A DNA stretch of 40,247 bases, taken from NCBI GenBank assembly GCA_024330945.1, contig JANDJJ010000009.1, forward strand, positions 1-40,247. Direction: 5' to 3'. A program made the translations under genes and the position numbers. Below the pieces are notes generated by a model. It was not told the origin of the DNA. It made no database searches and saw nothing but the letters and a program-made list of their open reading frames with translations. Source of the stretch: Nitrospira sp. Lineage in GTDB: Bacteria > Nitrospirota > Nitrospiria > Nitrospirales > Nitrospiraceae. Positions within the stretch are counted from its first letter, which is position 1. Every line of letters begins with the position of its first letter. Shown one piece after another: positions 20,085 to 27,902 of the stretch.

Positions 20085-20876
20085 TTATCCTTCCCGCACC
20101 ATCTGTTCAGCACTATGCCCAAACATCGCCGCACTGCCCGCTCCTCCAGGAACCGGCGCAAAGGCGAGGGGATTTGTATGGGTCTTTCCGTTATGAACCT
20201 TCGATTGCGTGCCGGTAAAGCGCACGTTTTCTCCATTCTCCGGCAGCTTGATGCCCATTTCCTCACGTACGCGTTTGAAGATCTGCGCCACTCGCCTCAA
20301 TTTCGCGGTGTCCGCGTCGCGAATCGTCAACATGGCGTCCTCATGCCCCTGCTCGGCGCAGATCGCCATCGTACAACAGTTCGTTCCCGCTCGAATCATT
20401 TTGAGTGTCAAATTCGCATAATGGCAATGCACGCCCACAAAGATGCAGGCTTCGATTTTATTTCCCCAAATGGTGAGATTCGGATGGTTGGGATTAATGA
20501 CCTCCTCCGGATCAATCTTGGGATACTTGGGTCGATAATCCGGCATGGGGATGATCATCACTTCCGGGATCTGCGCGGCGATTTCAAGCGTAGCCTTGGC
20601 CTTTTCCACCGCATGATCATTCCAAGCCCAGAGAACCAACGGGCCGGGGAAGATCGTCGGATTCTGACTCGTCAACATCTTCCTGGCCATCTCTTCGATG
20701 ACAACTTCCTCATTCGGCTCCAGCAAGCCATAAAACAACCCTTGACCCGGATCCGGCAGTGAGACGCCGAGCTGAGCCGCCGACGGCGGATGGAAACCAG
20801 CCGGCCCCGGTACGATGATACGTTCTCTCGTGTCTTGTGTAGTAGCCACGCCCGTTTTTCCCCTTTCCCGCCTCAT
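20085..20876 (-). CDS. 2-oxoacid:ferredoxin oxidoreductase epsilon-type subunit
   Basis: 263 aa from ATG 20876, which overlaps the delta-subunit stop (TAATG); a GTG at 20849 is an alternative start with a GGGG-type SD. It lacks the alpha, beta, gamma and ferredoxin motifs but sits within the operon. Five-subunit POR/KOR enzymes of Hydrogenobacter and Nitrospira carry an extra epsilon subunit, and this is its likely counterpart. The segment FYGLLEPNEEVVIEEMARKMLTSQNPTIFPGPLVLWAWN and a central Cys/His-rich part (CIFVGVHCHYANLT, TNCCTMAICAEQGHED) are visible. Its biochemical role is not established from the sequence. Confidence 0.75.
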   Translation of the reverse strand: MRRERGKTGVATTQDTRERIIVPGPAGFHPPSAAQLGVSLPDPGQGLFYGLLEPNEEVVIEEMARKMLTSQNPTIFPGPLVLWAWNDHAVEKAKATLEIAAQIPEVMIIPMPDYRPKYPKIDPEEVINPNHPNLTIWGNKIEACIFVGVHCHYANLTLKMIRAGTNCCTMAICAEQGHEDAMLTIRDADTAKLRRVAQIFKRVREEMGIKLPENGENVRFTGTQSKVHNGKTHTNPLAFAPVPGGAGSAAMFGHSAEQMVREG

Positions 20877-21199
20877 TACCCGACGACCGGACTGGTCAAC
20901 ACGGCCGTCGTGCTCTTTTCTCCATATGTGATGTTTTCCGTCAAAGCCGCTTGAGGCAATTGATCGATCATGATCATCTTGATCGCGTTATTCTTCGCCA
21001 TGTTGTCACAGACCCAGACACACTGCGCGCAGCCTTTGCAGCGGTCGACCGCCACGTAAGCCGAACCGTATTTGAACCCCTTGTCCTTTCCCAGCTCGTC
21101 GCTATAGAGGATGGTGTTCGCCTCAGGACAATACTGTGTGCAGAGCTTGCAGCTCTTGGCGGCACAGATTTCGACGTTAATATCGGCGACAAGATACAT
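20876..21199 (-). CDS. 2-oxoacid:ferredoxin oxidoreductase delta (ferredoxin) subunit
   Basis: 107 aa from ATG 21199 (MYLVADINVEICAAKSCKLC), with SD AAGGAG 6 bases upstream; the ORF extension to 21295 lies inside the gamma gene and is ignored. Two 4Fe-4S motifs are present: CAAKSCKLCTQYCP (first spacing Cx4C rather than Cx2C) and CKGCAQCVWVC. It passes electrons between external ferredoxin and the TPP site of the complex. Position and size match PorD/KorD. Confidence 0.9.
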   Translation of the reverse strand: MYLVADINVEICAAKSCKLCTQYCPEANTILYSDELGKDKGFKYGSAYVAVDRCKGCAQCVWVCDNMAKNNAIKMIMIDQLPQAALTENITYGEKSTTAVLTSPVVG

Positions 21200-21210
21200 A
21201 GTGCTCCTTC

Positions 21211-21930
21211 TTATGCCGTCGCGGCCGCGGCCACCGGCGCCTCGGCGCGCTGGACATCCTTTGCGGCCCACCCGTGATCGACGGCATAGTTCCATGCCGC
21301 CCTCATGACGGCCACGTTCTTTTCAATCAGCTCCTGCTTCTTCTTGAACTTCCGTTCGACGACACTATCCAATGCCGCCGTCCCTCCGGACACGACGAAC
21401 CCTTTGCCAAGAAACCGATCCTTCACGGCCTGCTCCAACGCCGGCATATTCGTCAACCCCGTGATGGCGCCGATACACCCCATTAACGCCATGTTCGTCG
21501 CGAGATCCATTCCCGACACTTCCAACGAAATCTTCGTGGCCGGGATGTAGTACAGTTTCGCGCGCCGCTCTTCCAATTCGTGCGCTTGATCCTTCTGCAG
21601 TTTCATCGGCCCGTCGTTGTTGATTAATGCGATACCGCCTTCCTTCAGACCGTAGTAAAACGGCATCGTGTAAGACTTGCCGTGCGTGATGACTTGAGGA
21701 TGGAAGATGATAATGATGTGGGGAAACGTAATTTCGCCGATCTCGTAAATCGGCTCATCGGACACTCGCACATAACTTTCGACGGGAGCCATCCGTTTTT
21801 CTGAACCGTAGAAGGGGACAATCGTGCTTTCCCCTCCGGCATTGATCACCGCCGTGCTCAGAATGTGCGAGCCGGTCACGACCCCCTGGCCACCGACCCC
21901 CGCCATCCGAATATTGAACCGTCTTGCCAT
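21211..21930 (-). CDS. 2-oxoacid:ferredoxin oxidoreductase gamma subunit
   Basis: 239 aa, MARRFNIRMAGVGGQGVVTGSHILSTAVINAGG, the hallmark glycine-rich start of the POR/KOR gamma domain. It continues with VPFYGSEKRMAPVESYVRVSDEPI and ends in an Ala-rich tail. It forms part of the CoA-binding/structural core of the oxidoreductase. An SD AAGGAGG lies 6 bases before the ATG; the gap to the beta gene is 23 bases and to delta 11, so the genes are clearly one operon. Confidence 0.92.
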   Translation of the reverse strand: MARRFNIRMAGVGGQGVVTGSHILSTAVINAGGESTIVPFYGSEKRMAPVESYVRVSDEPIYEIGEITFPHIIIIFHPQVITHGKSYTMPFYYGLKEGGIALINNDGPMKLQKDQAHELEERRAKLYYIPATKISLEVSGMDLATNMALMGCIGAITGLTNMPALEQAVKDRFLGKGFVVSGGTAALDSVVERKFKKKQELIEKNVAVMRAAWNYAVDHGWAAKDVQRAEAPVAAAATA

Positions 21931-21953
21931 TGCCGCCCTCCTTCTTTCAACGC

Positions 21954-22856
21954 TCAGGCCTTCCCGGAAATCGCCGCGGCAGGAGCGGCCTGCTTGGCAA
22001 GAAACTCCTTATAGCCATAGCGTTCGGTGAGGTATTGTTTGGCCTCTTCGCTTACGTACTCCACGAATTGATACCGGTCGTTCTCGACCGCCTTGGCGTC
22101 TTCCATGACCTTATCGGTCGGGATCGCATATTCGATATTGCAGGACGTGTACGCCTGAATGTAGGTGGGCCCTATCTCTCGTGCGATCAACACCGCTTTT
22201 TTGATGACGCTCTCGACGCGACGGGGATTGTTCGGAACGACGGTCGCGACGTAGGCGCAACCGGCCACCTTCGCCAACTGCACCATGTCCATTTTCTCAA
22301 ACTTCTTGCCGAGCGGAGCCATCTTCAACACGGCCCCCTTGTTGGTCATGCCGCTTTCCTGACCTCCGGTGTTGCCGTACACCTCGTTGTCGAGCATGAT
22401 CGTCGTAAATCGTTCCTTTCGGAACCACGAATGCAGCACCTGCTGAAAACCGATGTCGGCGGTCCCGCCGTCTCCGGCCATCACGACCACGTCTTTCGGC
22501 TTATCGCCGAACCGCAACCGCAAACCGCGGGATAACCCGCTGGCCACACCGTTTTGATCGCCGTAATTCCCATACACGAACGGAATCGCTGCCTGTGAGA
22601 TCGCCAGACGCCCGCAACCGGCCGTACCGACCGTGATCGTGTCTTCCGGATTGGGGAACGCGATCATCGCCAGCCGAATAAACAGCGTCATGGCGCAACC
22701 GGCGCACATGGGGTGTTCTTCCAGCACTTCCTTAAAGCTCCCCATCTGCGAAACGGTGACTTTCTTCCCGAAAGGACCATGTTCGACCATGTCCCGGTAT
22801 TCCTTGGGCATAAACTTTTCGAAGCCATTTGTAAACTTTACATAATCGAGACTCAT
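21954..22856 (-). CDS. 2-oxoacid:ferredoxin oxidoreductase beta subunit (TPP-binding)
   Basis: 300 aa. The TPP/Mg motif is VVVMAGDGGTADIGFQ followed by MLDNEVYGNTGGQES, and MCAGCAM and GTAGCGR supply cysteines for the cluster next to the TPP site. TYIQAYTSCNIEYAIPTDKVMEDAK is typical of PorB-type subunits. It is the first gene of the operon, with SD GGAGGT 5 bases before the ATG and a strong promoter about 150 bases upstream. It catalyses the carbon-bond-forming step with the alpha subunit. Confidence 0.92.
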   Translation of the reverse strand: MSLDYVKFTNGFEKFMPKEYRDMVEHGPFGKKVTVSQMGSFKEVLEEHPMCAGCAMTLFIRLAMIAFPNPEDTITVGTAGCGRLAISQAAIPFVYGNYGDQNGVASGLSRGLRLRFGDKPKDVVVMAGDGGTADIGFQQVLHSWFRKERFTTIMLDNEVYGNTGGQESGMTNKGAVLKMAPLGKKFEKMDMVQLAKVAGCAYVATVVPNNPRRVESVIKKAVLIAREIGPTYIQAYTSCNIEYAIPTDKVMEDAKAVENDRYQFVEYVSEEAKQYLTERYGYKEFLAKQAAPAAAISGKA

Positions 22857-22890
22857 CGAGCACCTCCGTTAATCTGCCGAGAACGCCGGC

Positions 22891-22940
22891 CCGTTATTGT
22901 TTTGCTGCTCAATGCAACCGTCTCTTGGCAACCGTTATTG
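22891..22940. repeat. Direct repeats in the leader of the oxidoreductase operon
   Basis: CCGTTATTG occurs at 22891-22899 and 22932-22940, and GCAACCGT at 22914-22921 and 22928-22935. All lie inside the predicted untranslated leader of the oxidoreductase operon. They could be regulator-binding or RNA elements. Confidence 0.45.
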
Positions 22941-23008
22941 AACCGTACCGAGGATGACAGGGAGAGAATGACGATGCTTCGCCCGGTCTTCCGACACCAC
23001 CGCGCCCC

Positions 23009-23038
23009 ATCGTAGCAAAGCCCAAAAAAACCTGTCAA
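23009..23038 (-). promoter_or_regulatory. Promoter of the 2-oxoacid:ferredoxin oxidoreductase operon
   Basis: Minus strand consensus TTGACA (23038-23033), an 18-base spacer and TACGAT (23014-23009), preceded by TGC (extended -10-like). Transcription would start near 23002, leaving a leader of about 145 nt. Confidence 0.7.
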
Positions 23039-23270
23039 TCTCTTGCTTTTGCGCTTGCGGTTGCAGCACGCGATTGATGCCACTACAGTATAATGCCCGT
23101 GCGTTTCACTCAACTTCTCAGAAGGCCCATGTCAGACGAAAGAAGGCCTAGTGGCAGTCCCCCCTGTAGGCCGTTCGCCTCAAATCCGTGTTCCGCAAAC
23201 CTGTCCGCCGAAACCTGCCTATCGCAAGGAGACGGAAAGTTCGTGCGAGCCGCGAACGAATCGATTGCCG

Positions 23271-23293
23271 ATGGGCTCGGATCCGTTTACACT
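23271..23293 (+). promoter_or_regulatory. Promoter candidate just upstream of the MetV-like gene
   Basis: A TTGCCG -35-like hexamer, a 17-base spacer and TACACT (23288-23293) end 8 bases before the ATG at 23302. The predicted transcription start falls about at the start codon, consistent with a leaderless mRNA and with the absence of an SD. The -35 start coordinate is approximate. Confidence 0.45.
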
Positions 23294-23301
23294 GTCGGAC
23301 C

Positions 23302-23550
23302 ATGATTCGCCGCGTGCTGATTCCAGGAGAAGATGATGCCGGGGACAACGTCGGTGGAGTCCATAAGCGACCGCCGATCCCTGATGATTCCCACAAAGCC
23401 GAGTGCCCTAAATTCATGGCTCACGGCCCCTGCGGAGGCGTGCGCAAAGGCGGATTCTGCGAGGTCTATCCGGACATGCAGTGTCCATGGGTTGCATTAT
23501 TTGTCGAGTTGGAAAAAATCGGCCACACCGAGTGGATGAAACAGGTGTGA
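23302..23550 (+). CDS. MetV-like protein (methylenetetrahydrofolate reductase C-terminal domain)
   Basis: 82 aa from ATG 23302 (MIRRVLIPGEDDAGDN); the longer ORF from 23188 is disfavoured by the promoter position. The signature CPKFMAHGPCGGVRKGGFCEVYPDMQCPW matches the small cysteine-rich domain found fused to or partnered with MetF in acetogen-type MetVF methylenetetrahydrofolate reductases, where it is called MetV. It is too short to hold a full MetV. A matching MetF lies 2.1 kb away on the other strand (25687-26574). A role as its partner is inferred. It is followed by queF, whose SD lies in the 16-base gap. Confidence 0.75.
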   Translation: MIRRVLIPGEDDAGDNVGGVHKRPPIPDDSHKAECPKFMAHGPCGGVRKGGFCEVYPDMQCPWVALFVELEKIGHTEWMKQV

Positions 23551-23566
23551 GGTTGCGAGGAGAAGA

Positions 23567-23977
23567 ATGCGACGCAAGCGCACAGCCACCAAGACAACGC
23601 AGTTAGGTTACAACGAAAAGCACGCCAAGAGCGGAATCGATGCGCCGCTGCCCGATATCGAAACCTTTCCGAACCAGTACAAAGGGTACGAGATCACCAT
23701 CGACATTCCCGAATATACGGCCATCTGCCCCAAAACCAAGCTGCCGGACTTCGGCACCATCACGCTTCACTACATGCCGGACAAGGAATGTCTCGAGCTC
23801 AAGTCGCTCAAATTGTATATCCATGCCTACCGCAATCTCGGCATCTTCTACGAAAACGCCGTCAACCGCATCCTGCGAGACGTCGTCAAGGCCTGCAAGC
23901 CGGTATGGGCCAAGGTGACCGGGACGTTCAGCGCCAGGGGCGGCCTCTCGAGCAAAATCGAAGCGCGGTATCCTTAG
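23567..23977 (+). CDS. queF: NADPH-dependent 7-cyano-7-deazaguanine reductase
   Basis: 136 aa, the short unimodular QueF type. CPKTKLPDFGTI carries the active-site Cys that forms the thioimide with preQ0 and the Asp that follows. ELKSLKLYIHAYRNLGIFYEN includes the QueF-specific NADPH-binding stretch. It reduces the nitrile of preQ0 to the amine preQ1 for queuosine tRNA modification. SD AGGAG lies 5 bases upstream of the ATG. No other queuosine gene is in the window; it lies 16 bases after the MetV-like gene. Confidence 0.93.
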   Translation: MRRKRTATKTTQLGYNEKHAKSGIDAPLPDIETFPNQYKGYEITIDIPEYTAICPKTKLPDFGTITLHYMPDKECLELKSLKLYIHAYRNLGIFYENAVNRILRDVVKACKPVWAKVTGTFSARGGLSSKIEARYP

Positions 23978-24061
23978 AACCTCTCTGGTCGCCAATCGAT
24001 CAGACGGCCGTTCGCCATCCCAACGCGACGAACGACCGCCGAGACTTGACGGTTTCTTCCC

Positions 24062-24865
24062 ATGGCCATCTACGCAATCGGCGACGTGCAAGGCTGTTCG
24101 AAGTCCCTCCGTGCCCTCCTCGATCGGATTTCTTTCCACCCATCCAAAGATCGGCTCTGGCTGGTCGGCGACCTCGTCAACCGGGGACCCGATTCGCCGG
24201 GCGTCCTCCGATATTTCAAGGAGCTCGGCTCGGCGGCGCAGGTCGTCCTCGGAAACCACGACCTCTTTTTGCTCGCCGCGGCGGAGGGAATTCTTCCGTT
24301 ACGGTCCCAAGACACGTTGCACAACGTACTGGCCTCGCCCGATCGCGATGATCTGCTGTCGTGGCTCAGGCAACAGCCCCTCCACCACCGCGAAGGGACG
24401 TACCTCATGGTCCACGCCGGCTTGCTTCCCCAGTGGACCGTGGAAGAGGCGGTCGAATACGCGCACGAGGTGGAGGAAGTCCTCACGGGACCGGCCCCCC
24501 GACGATTTCTCCACCATCTGTTTCATGATCCACCACGATCATGGTCGGACGGGCTCCGCGGGTGGGAGCGATTGACGACGATCGCCCGCGTGCTGACAAA
24601 ATTGCGCGCCTGCACGCCAGGAGGTGAGATGTCGAATTTTTCCGGACCGCCCGACCTGACCCCGACCGGGTTCGCCCCCTGGTTCCAACTGCCTCATCGT
24701 CGCGGCCACGGGGCGACCGTTATCACGGGTCATTGGGCGGCCCTCGGTCTCAGATTGGCACCGGATCACATCGCCCTGGACACGGGATGTGTATGGGGGA
24801 GGCGCCTCACGGCGGTGCGGCTTGAAGATCGGGCGGTCTTTCAAATCGACTCGCTGGAGCGGTAA
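24062..24865 (+). CDS. apaH: Bis(5'-nucleosyl)-tetraphosphatase, symmetrical
   Basis: 267 aa. It has the metallophosphoesterase motifs GDVQGC, GDLVNRGPDS and GNHD in order near the N-terminus, and MVHAGLLPQW and GHWAALG later, as in ApaH. It hydrolyses Ap4A to two ADP. Length matches the family. It is on the plus strand after queF (85-base gap) and has no clear SD. The start MAIYAIGDVQGC fits the usual N-terminus. Confidence 0.93.
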   Translation: MAIYAIGDVQGCSKSLRALLDRISFHPSKDRLWLVGDLVNRGPDSPGVLRYFKELGSAAQVVLGNHDLFLLAAAEGILPLRSQDTLHNVLASPDRDDLLSWLRQQPLHHREGTYLMVHAGLLPQWTVEEAVEYAHEVEEVLTGPAPRRFLHHLFHDPPRSWSDGLRGWERLTTIARVLTKLRACTPGGEMSNFSGPPDLTPTGFAPWFQLPHRRGHGATVITGHWAALGLRLAPDHIALDTGCVWGRRLTAVRLEDRAVFQIDSLER

Positions 24866-24898
24866 GGAGGAAGGCACGCCTTTCGGCAAGACCGGCGT

Positions 24899-25687
24899 TC
24901 AGCGATAGGATTCCGGATCCGACGGAAACGTACCCTGCTCGACTTCCTCTTTATATCGGCGGACGGCTTGCAGAGCCTCAGTCTTGAGACTCGCATAGGG
25001 TTTGACAAACTTCGGCACAAAGTCATCGAACAGACCGAGCAGGTCGTACAGCACCAGCACTTGCCCGTCGCAGTGAGGGCCGGCGCCGATGCCGATCGTG
25101 GGGATCGTGAGCTGCTCCGTGACGGTCTTGGCCAAAGGAGCCGGGATGGCCTCCAACACGATCGCCTGCGCCCCGGCCCGTTCCAACGTCTTAGCGTCAG
25201 ATATCAGTTGTTCGGCCTGGCTCTTGTCCCTCCCCCGCACCTTGTAGCCGCCATATTGATTGACCGATTGCGGCGTCATGCCGAGATGCCCGACGACGGG
25301 AATTCCAACGTTGGTCATGGCCTCCACGCGGTCGGCAACGGCCGCCCCTCCCTCCAACTTCACGGCATGGGCCCCCACCCGGAGAAATCGTCCCGCATTC
25401 CGCAGGGCCTCTTCTTTGCCGGCCTGGTACGACATGAAGGGCATATCGCCGATGACCAGTGAATGTCGAACGGCATGAGCGACCAACCTTGTATGGTAGA
25501 GCATCTCGTTCATAGTGACCGACAACGTCGTAGGTTTTCCCTGCACGACTATTCCCAGCGAATCGCCGACCAAGATCGTCTCGATGCCCGCTTGCTCGAC
25601 GATGCGCGCGAACAGGGCGTCGTAGGCGGTCACCACGACGATTTTCTTGCTGTCCCGTTTGTACCGCTGCAAATCGGGAACGGTCAT
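24899..25687 (-). CDS. panB: 3-methyl-2-oxobutanoate hydroxymethyltransferase
   Basis: 262 aa from ATG 25687, which overlaps the metF stop as TGATG; the ORF extension to 25765 is inside metF. Motifs include VVVTAYDALFARIVEQAG, ILVGDSLGIVVQG, GDMPFMSYQ, AVKLEGG, VVGHLGMTPQSVNQYGGYKVRG and GIGAGPHCDGQVLVLYDLLG. It transfers a hydroxymethyl group from 5,10-methylene-THF to 2-oxoisovalerate, the first step to pantothenate and CoA. The overlap with metF suggests translational coupling within a folate one-carbon operon. Confidence 0.95.
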   Translation of the reverse strand: MTVPDLQRYKRDSKKIVVVTAYDALFARIVEQAGIETILVGDSLGIVVQGKPTTLSVTMNEMLYHTRLVAHAVRHSLVIGDMPFMSYQAGKEEALRNAGRFLRVGAHAVKLEGGAAVADRVEAMTNVGIPVVGHLGMTPQSVNQYGGYKVRGRDKSQAEQLISDAKTLERAGAQAIVLEAIPAPLAKTVTEQLTIPTIGIGAGPHCDGQVLVLYDLLGLFDDFVPKFVKPYASLKTEALQAVRRYKEEVEQGTFPSDPESYR

Positions 25688-26574
25688 CAGCCGATCTGGG
25701 CCTTGGTGAGGATTTCTCCGATTCGATGGACGCCCTTGAGCGCCATGATGTGGACGCCGTCGCAATGGGGGCGCACGGCCTTGATCGTCTCGACGGCGAT
25801 CTCGACGCCCACTTCTTCCGATTTGTCGCCGGCTTTCCGCAGGGCATCAATCATGTCTTGCGGGACCGACATACCGGGAATGTTCGCGTTCATATACTCT
25901 GCCATTTTCGCATTGCGGAGCAGCAAAATCCCGGCCAACACTTTCACCTTGTACGGGCGCACCGCCTTCATGAAACCGGCAAACACCTCGGGATTGTAAA
26001 TGGCCTGGGTTTGAAAGAATTCCGCGCCGGCCTTCACTTTCACCTCGAACTTGGCCAGGACCGGCCCGACCAGTTCGGCTTCCGGCGTCACGGCCGCCCC
26101 GATGGCAAATGAGGTGGCGCCATCAAGCTTATTGCCGACCAGATCATGCCCCTCATTCAGCCCCCGAACCATCTGCATGATTTGAACCGAGTCGAGATCA
26201 TAGACCGGCTTCGCATCCTTGTGGTCGCCGACGGTCGGATAGTCCCCCGTCAGACACAAGACGTTCCTGATGCCGAGCATATGGGCGCCGAGCAGGTCTG
26301 ATTGCATTGCAATGCGGTTTCGATCTCGGCAGGTAAGCTGCATCACCGGATCGTGTCCCATCTCGTAGAGCAGGCGACACACCGGCAACGACCCTGCCCG
26401 CACCACGGCGGCGGTGTTGTCCGTCACATTTACCCCATGAATCCGTCCCAACAACTGCTTGGCACTGTCCAGAATACCAGTGATGTTCGTGCCCTTGGGG
26501 GGGTTGTACTCCACCGTGACCGCAAACTGCCCCTCGTCCAACACCGCTTTGAGCCTTTTGGGTTCCCGTATCAT
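25687..26574 (-). CDS. metF: 5,10-methylenetetrahydrofolate reductase
   Basis: 295 aa, a TIM-barrel flavoprotein of the MetF family. FAVTVEYNPPKGTNITG is the N-terminal strand with the catalytic Glu, and LTCRDRNRIAMQSDLLGAHMLGIRNVLCLTGDYP is the folate/FAD region. FFQTQAIYNPEVFAGFM is also typical. It reduces 5,10-methylene-THF to 5-methyl-THF for methionine synthesis or C1 metabolism. It resembles the acetogen MetF partnered with MetV more than E. coli MetF by these blocks; the MetV-like gene lies nearby. SD GAGGT is 7 bases upstream. Confidence 0.9.
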   Translation of the reverse strand: MIREPKRLKAVLDEGQFAVTVEYNPPKGTNITGILDSAKQLLGRIHGVNVTDNTAAVVRAGSLPVCRLLYEMGHDPVMQLTCRDRNRIAMQSDLLGAHMLGIRNVLCLTGDYPTVGDHKDAKPVYDLDSVQIMQMVRGLNEGHDLVGNKLDGATSFAIGAAVTPEAELVGPVLAKFEVKVKAGAEFFQTQAIYNPEVFAGFMKAVRPYKVKVLAGILLLRNAKMAEYMNANIPGMSVPQDMIDALRKAGDKSEEVGVEIAVETIKAVRPHCDGVHIMALKGVHRIGEILTKAQIG

Positions 26575-26686
26575 GATCTCACCTCGGCACTCCCCCTCTT
26601 TCAGTCCTCACAGACCACGCTGGCCCGCCCCTGCCTCTCTCGTCTGACCACCGACGACAGGCCAGCGATGAACAATCCCGCGTTGA

Positions 26687-27571
26687 TCAGCCACCCCTTG
26701 GGGGAGGGACCTCCACCGGGCCGGCGCTCCGTTTTGCCGACTCTACCGTATTGGCCAACAACATCGCGATCGTCATGGGCCCCACTCCGCCCGGCACCGG
26801 GCTGATCCAGCTTGCCTTCTCGCGCACCGGTTCAAAATCGACGTCGCCGCATAATTTCCCGTCCGGCAATTTGTTGGTACCGACGTCGATCACCACCGCT
26901 CCCTCCTTCACCATGTCCGCCGTCACGAACTTCGCTTTTCCGATCGCCACGAGCAACAGATCGGCTTCTCGGCAGACGGCCGGCAGATCTTTGGTCTTGG
27001 AATGACAGATGGTGACGGTGGCATTGCGGTGCAAGAGCATCAGCGCCAACGGTTTCCCCACGATATTGCTCCGGCCGACGACGACCGCCCGTTTGCCCTC
27101 GATCGGCACACCCGTCGATTCGATCATCTTGATGACCCCCTTGGGCGTACAGGCTTCGAAGACCGGGTTCCCTTCGACCAACCGGCCGAAGTTGTAGGGA
27201 TGGAACCCGTCGGCGTCCTTATCGGGGGACACGGCTTCGAGAATGATCCGACTGTCGATATGTTTGGGCAAAGGCAACTGGACCAAGATGCCGTGGACCT
27301 TGGGGTCAGCGTTCTTTTTTTCGATCAGCGCCAGCAATTCGGCCTGCGTCGTCGAAGCGGGCAGTTTGTGATCATCCACGTAGATGCCGGCCAGTTCGCA
27401 GGCCTTCTGCTTGTTCTTCACATAAATGTGCGACGCCGGATCGTCACCGACCAAAATCGTCGCCAAGCCGGGCTTGACGCCGGTCTTGGCCGCCACCGCC
27501 GCCGACTCGACCGCCAATCGTTCCCTCACCTGCTGCGCCAACGCCTTTCCATCAATCAATTGTGCCGCCAC
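26687..27571 (-). CDS. folD: Bifunctional methylenetetrahydrofolate dehydrogenase/cyclohydrolase
   Basis: 294 aa, GTG start with SD GGGGAG. It has YVKNKQKACELAGI (catalytic Lys/Tyr region), GILVQLPLPKHID, PDKDADGFHPYNFGRL, VVGRSNIVGKPLALML and the C-terminal PVPGGVGPMTIAMLLANT. It interconverts 5,10-methylene-THF, methenyl-THF and 10-formyl-THF. It heads the folD-metF-panB unit and has a plausible promoter in the divergent region with the beta-propeller gene. Confidence 0.95.
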   Translation of the reverse strand: MAAQLIDGKALAQQVRERLAVESAAVAAKTGVKPGLATILVGDDPASHIYVKNKQKACELAGIYVDDHKLPASTTQAELLALIEKKNADPKVHGILVQLPLPKHIDSRIILEAVSPDKDADGFHPYNFGRLVEGNPVFEACTPKGVIKMIESTGVPIEGKRAVVVGRSNIVGKPLALMLLHRNATVTICHSKTKDLPAVCREADLLLVAIGKAKFVTADMVKEGAVVIDVGTNKLPDGKLCGDVDFEPVREKASWISPVPGGVGPMTIAMLLANTVESAKRSAGPVEVPPPRGG

Positions 27572-27696
27572 GATCTCCCCCCGACTGTAAAGTGTGACCT
27601 CCCGGCTTAAAGAGGAAGCGAATGCCGGGCCTCCCGTGCCCCCTCGTTCCTATTTTCGAGCCACAACCAGCCTCGCCATAACATAAGAAGTGCGCC

Positions 27697-27726
27697 AACT
27701 TAGCAGGGCGTTTTTGCCCAAGTCAA
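27697..27726 (-). promoter_or_regulatory. Promoter candidate of folD
   Basis: Minus strand TTGACT (27726-27721), an 18-base spacer and TAAGTT (27702-27697), preceded by TGC. The spacer contains a GGGC-type hairpin with a T-rich centre. The leader would be about 120 nt. Confidence 0.45.
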
Positions 27727-27828
27727 CGACGCAGGCCGATCAGCCGTCATGAGAAGTTGAAAATAGAAGACGCTGTTTCCGCCTTGCCGTTTATCAGTTG
27801 ATCCGAAGCCGTCTTGCGGCCCCTTTTC

Positions 27829-27858
27829 TTGACACGTTCTTTCACCATTGGCTAGGAT
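27829..27858 (+). promoter_or_regulatory. Promoter of the secreted beta-propeller gene
   Basis: TTGACA (27829-27834), an 18-base spacer and TAGGAT (27853-27858), preceded by GC. The start near 27865 fits the ATG at 27903, and argues against the longer ORF starting at 27798. Confidence 0.6.
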
Positions 27859-27902
27859 GCCCTCATTTCAACAAAGTCGGCTCAGTCGCCAAGTCGCCGT
27901 TG

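Larger units (their letters stand above)
22857..23301. other. Intergenic region between the oxidoreductase operon and the MetV-like gene
   Basis: 445 bases. It contains the oxidoreductase promoter and leader repeats, an isolated TATAAT at 23089-23094 without a good -35, and a promoter close to the MetV-like start. The 70-codon plus-strand ORF at 23093 has no SD or recognisable protein character and is not called. Confidence 0.5.
27572..27902. other. Divergent intergenic region folD / beta-propeller gene
   Basis: 331 bases with one promoter candidate in each direction (listed separately). I see no gene here beyond the upstream part of an overlong ORF. Confidence 0.5.

Noticed and set aside
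23093-23305. 70-aa plus-strand ORF after a TATAAT
   Set aside because: The hexamer has no matching -35 and the ORF has no SD or family resemblance; it also ends where the MetV-like gene begins.
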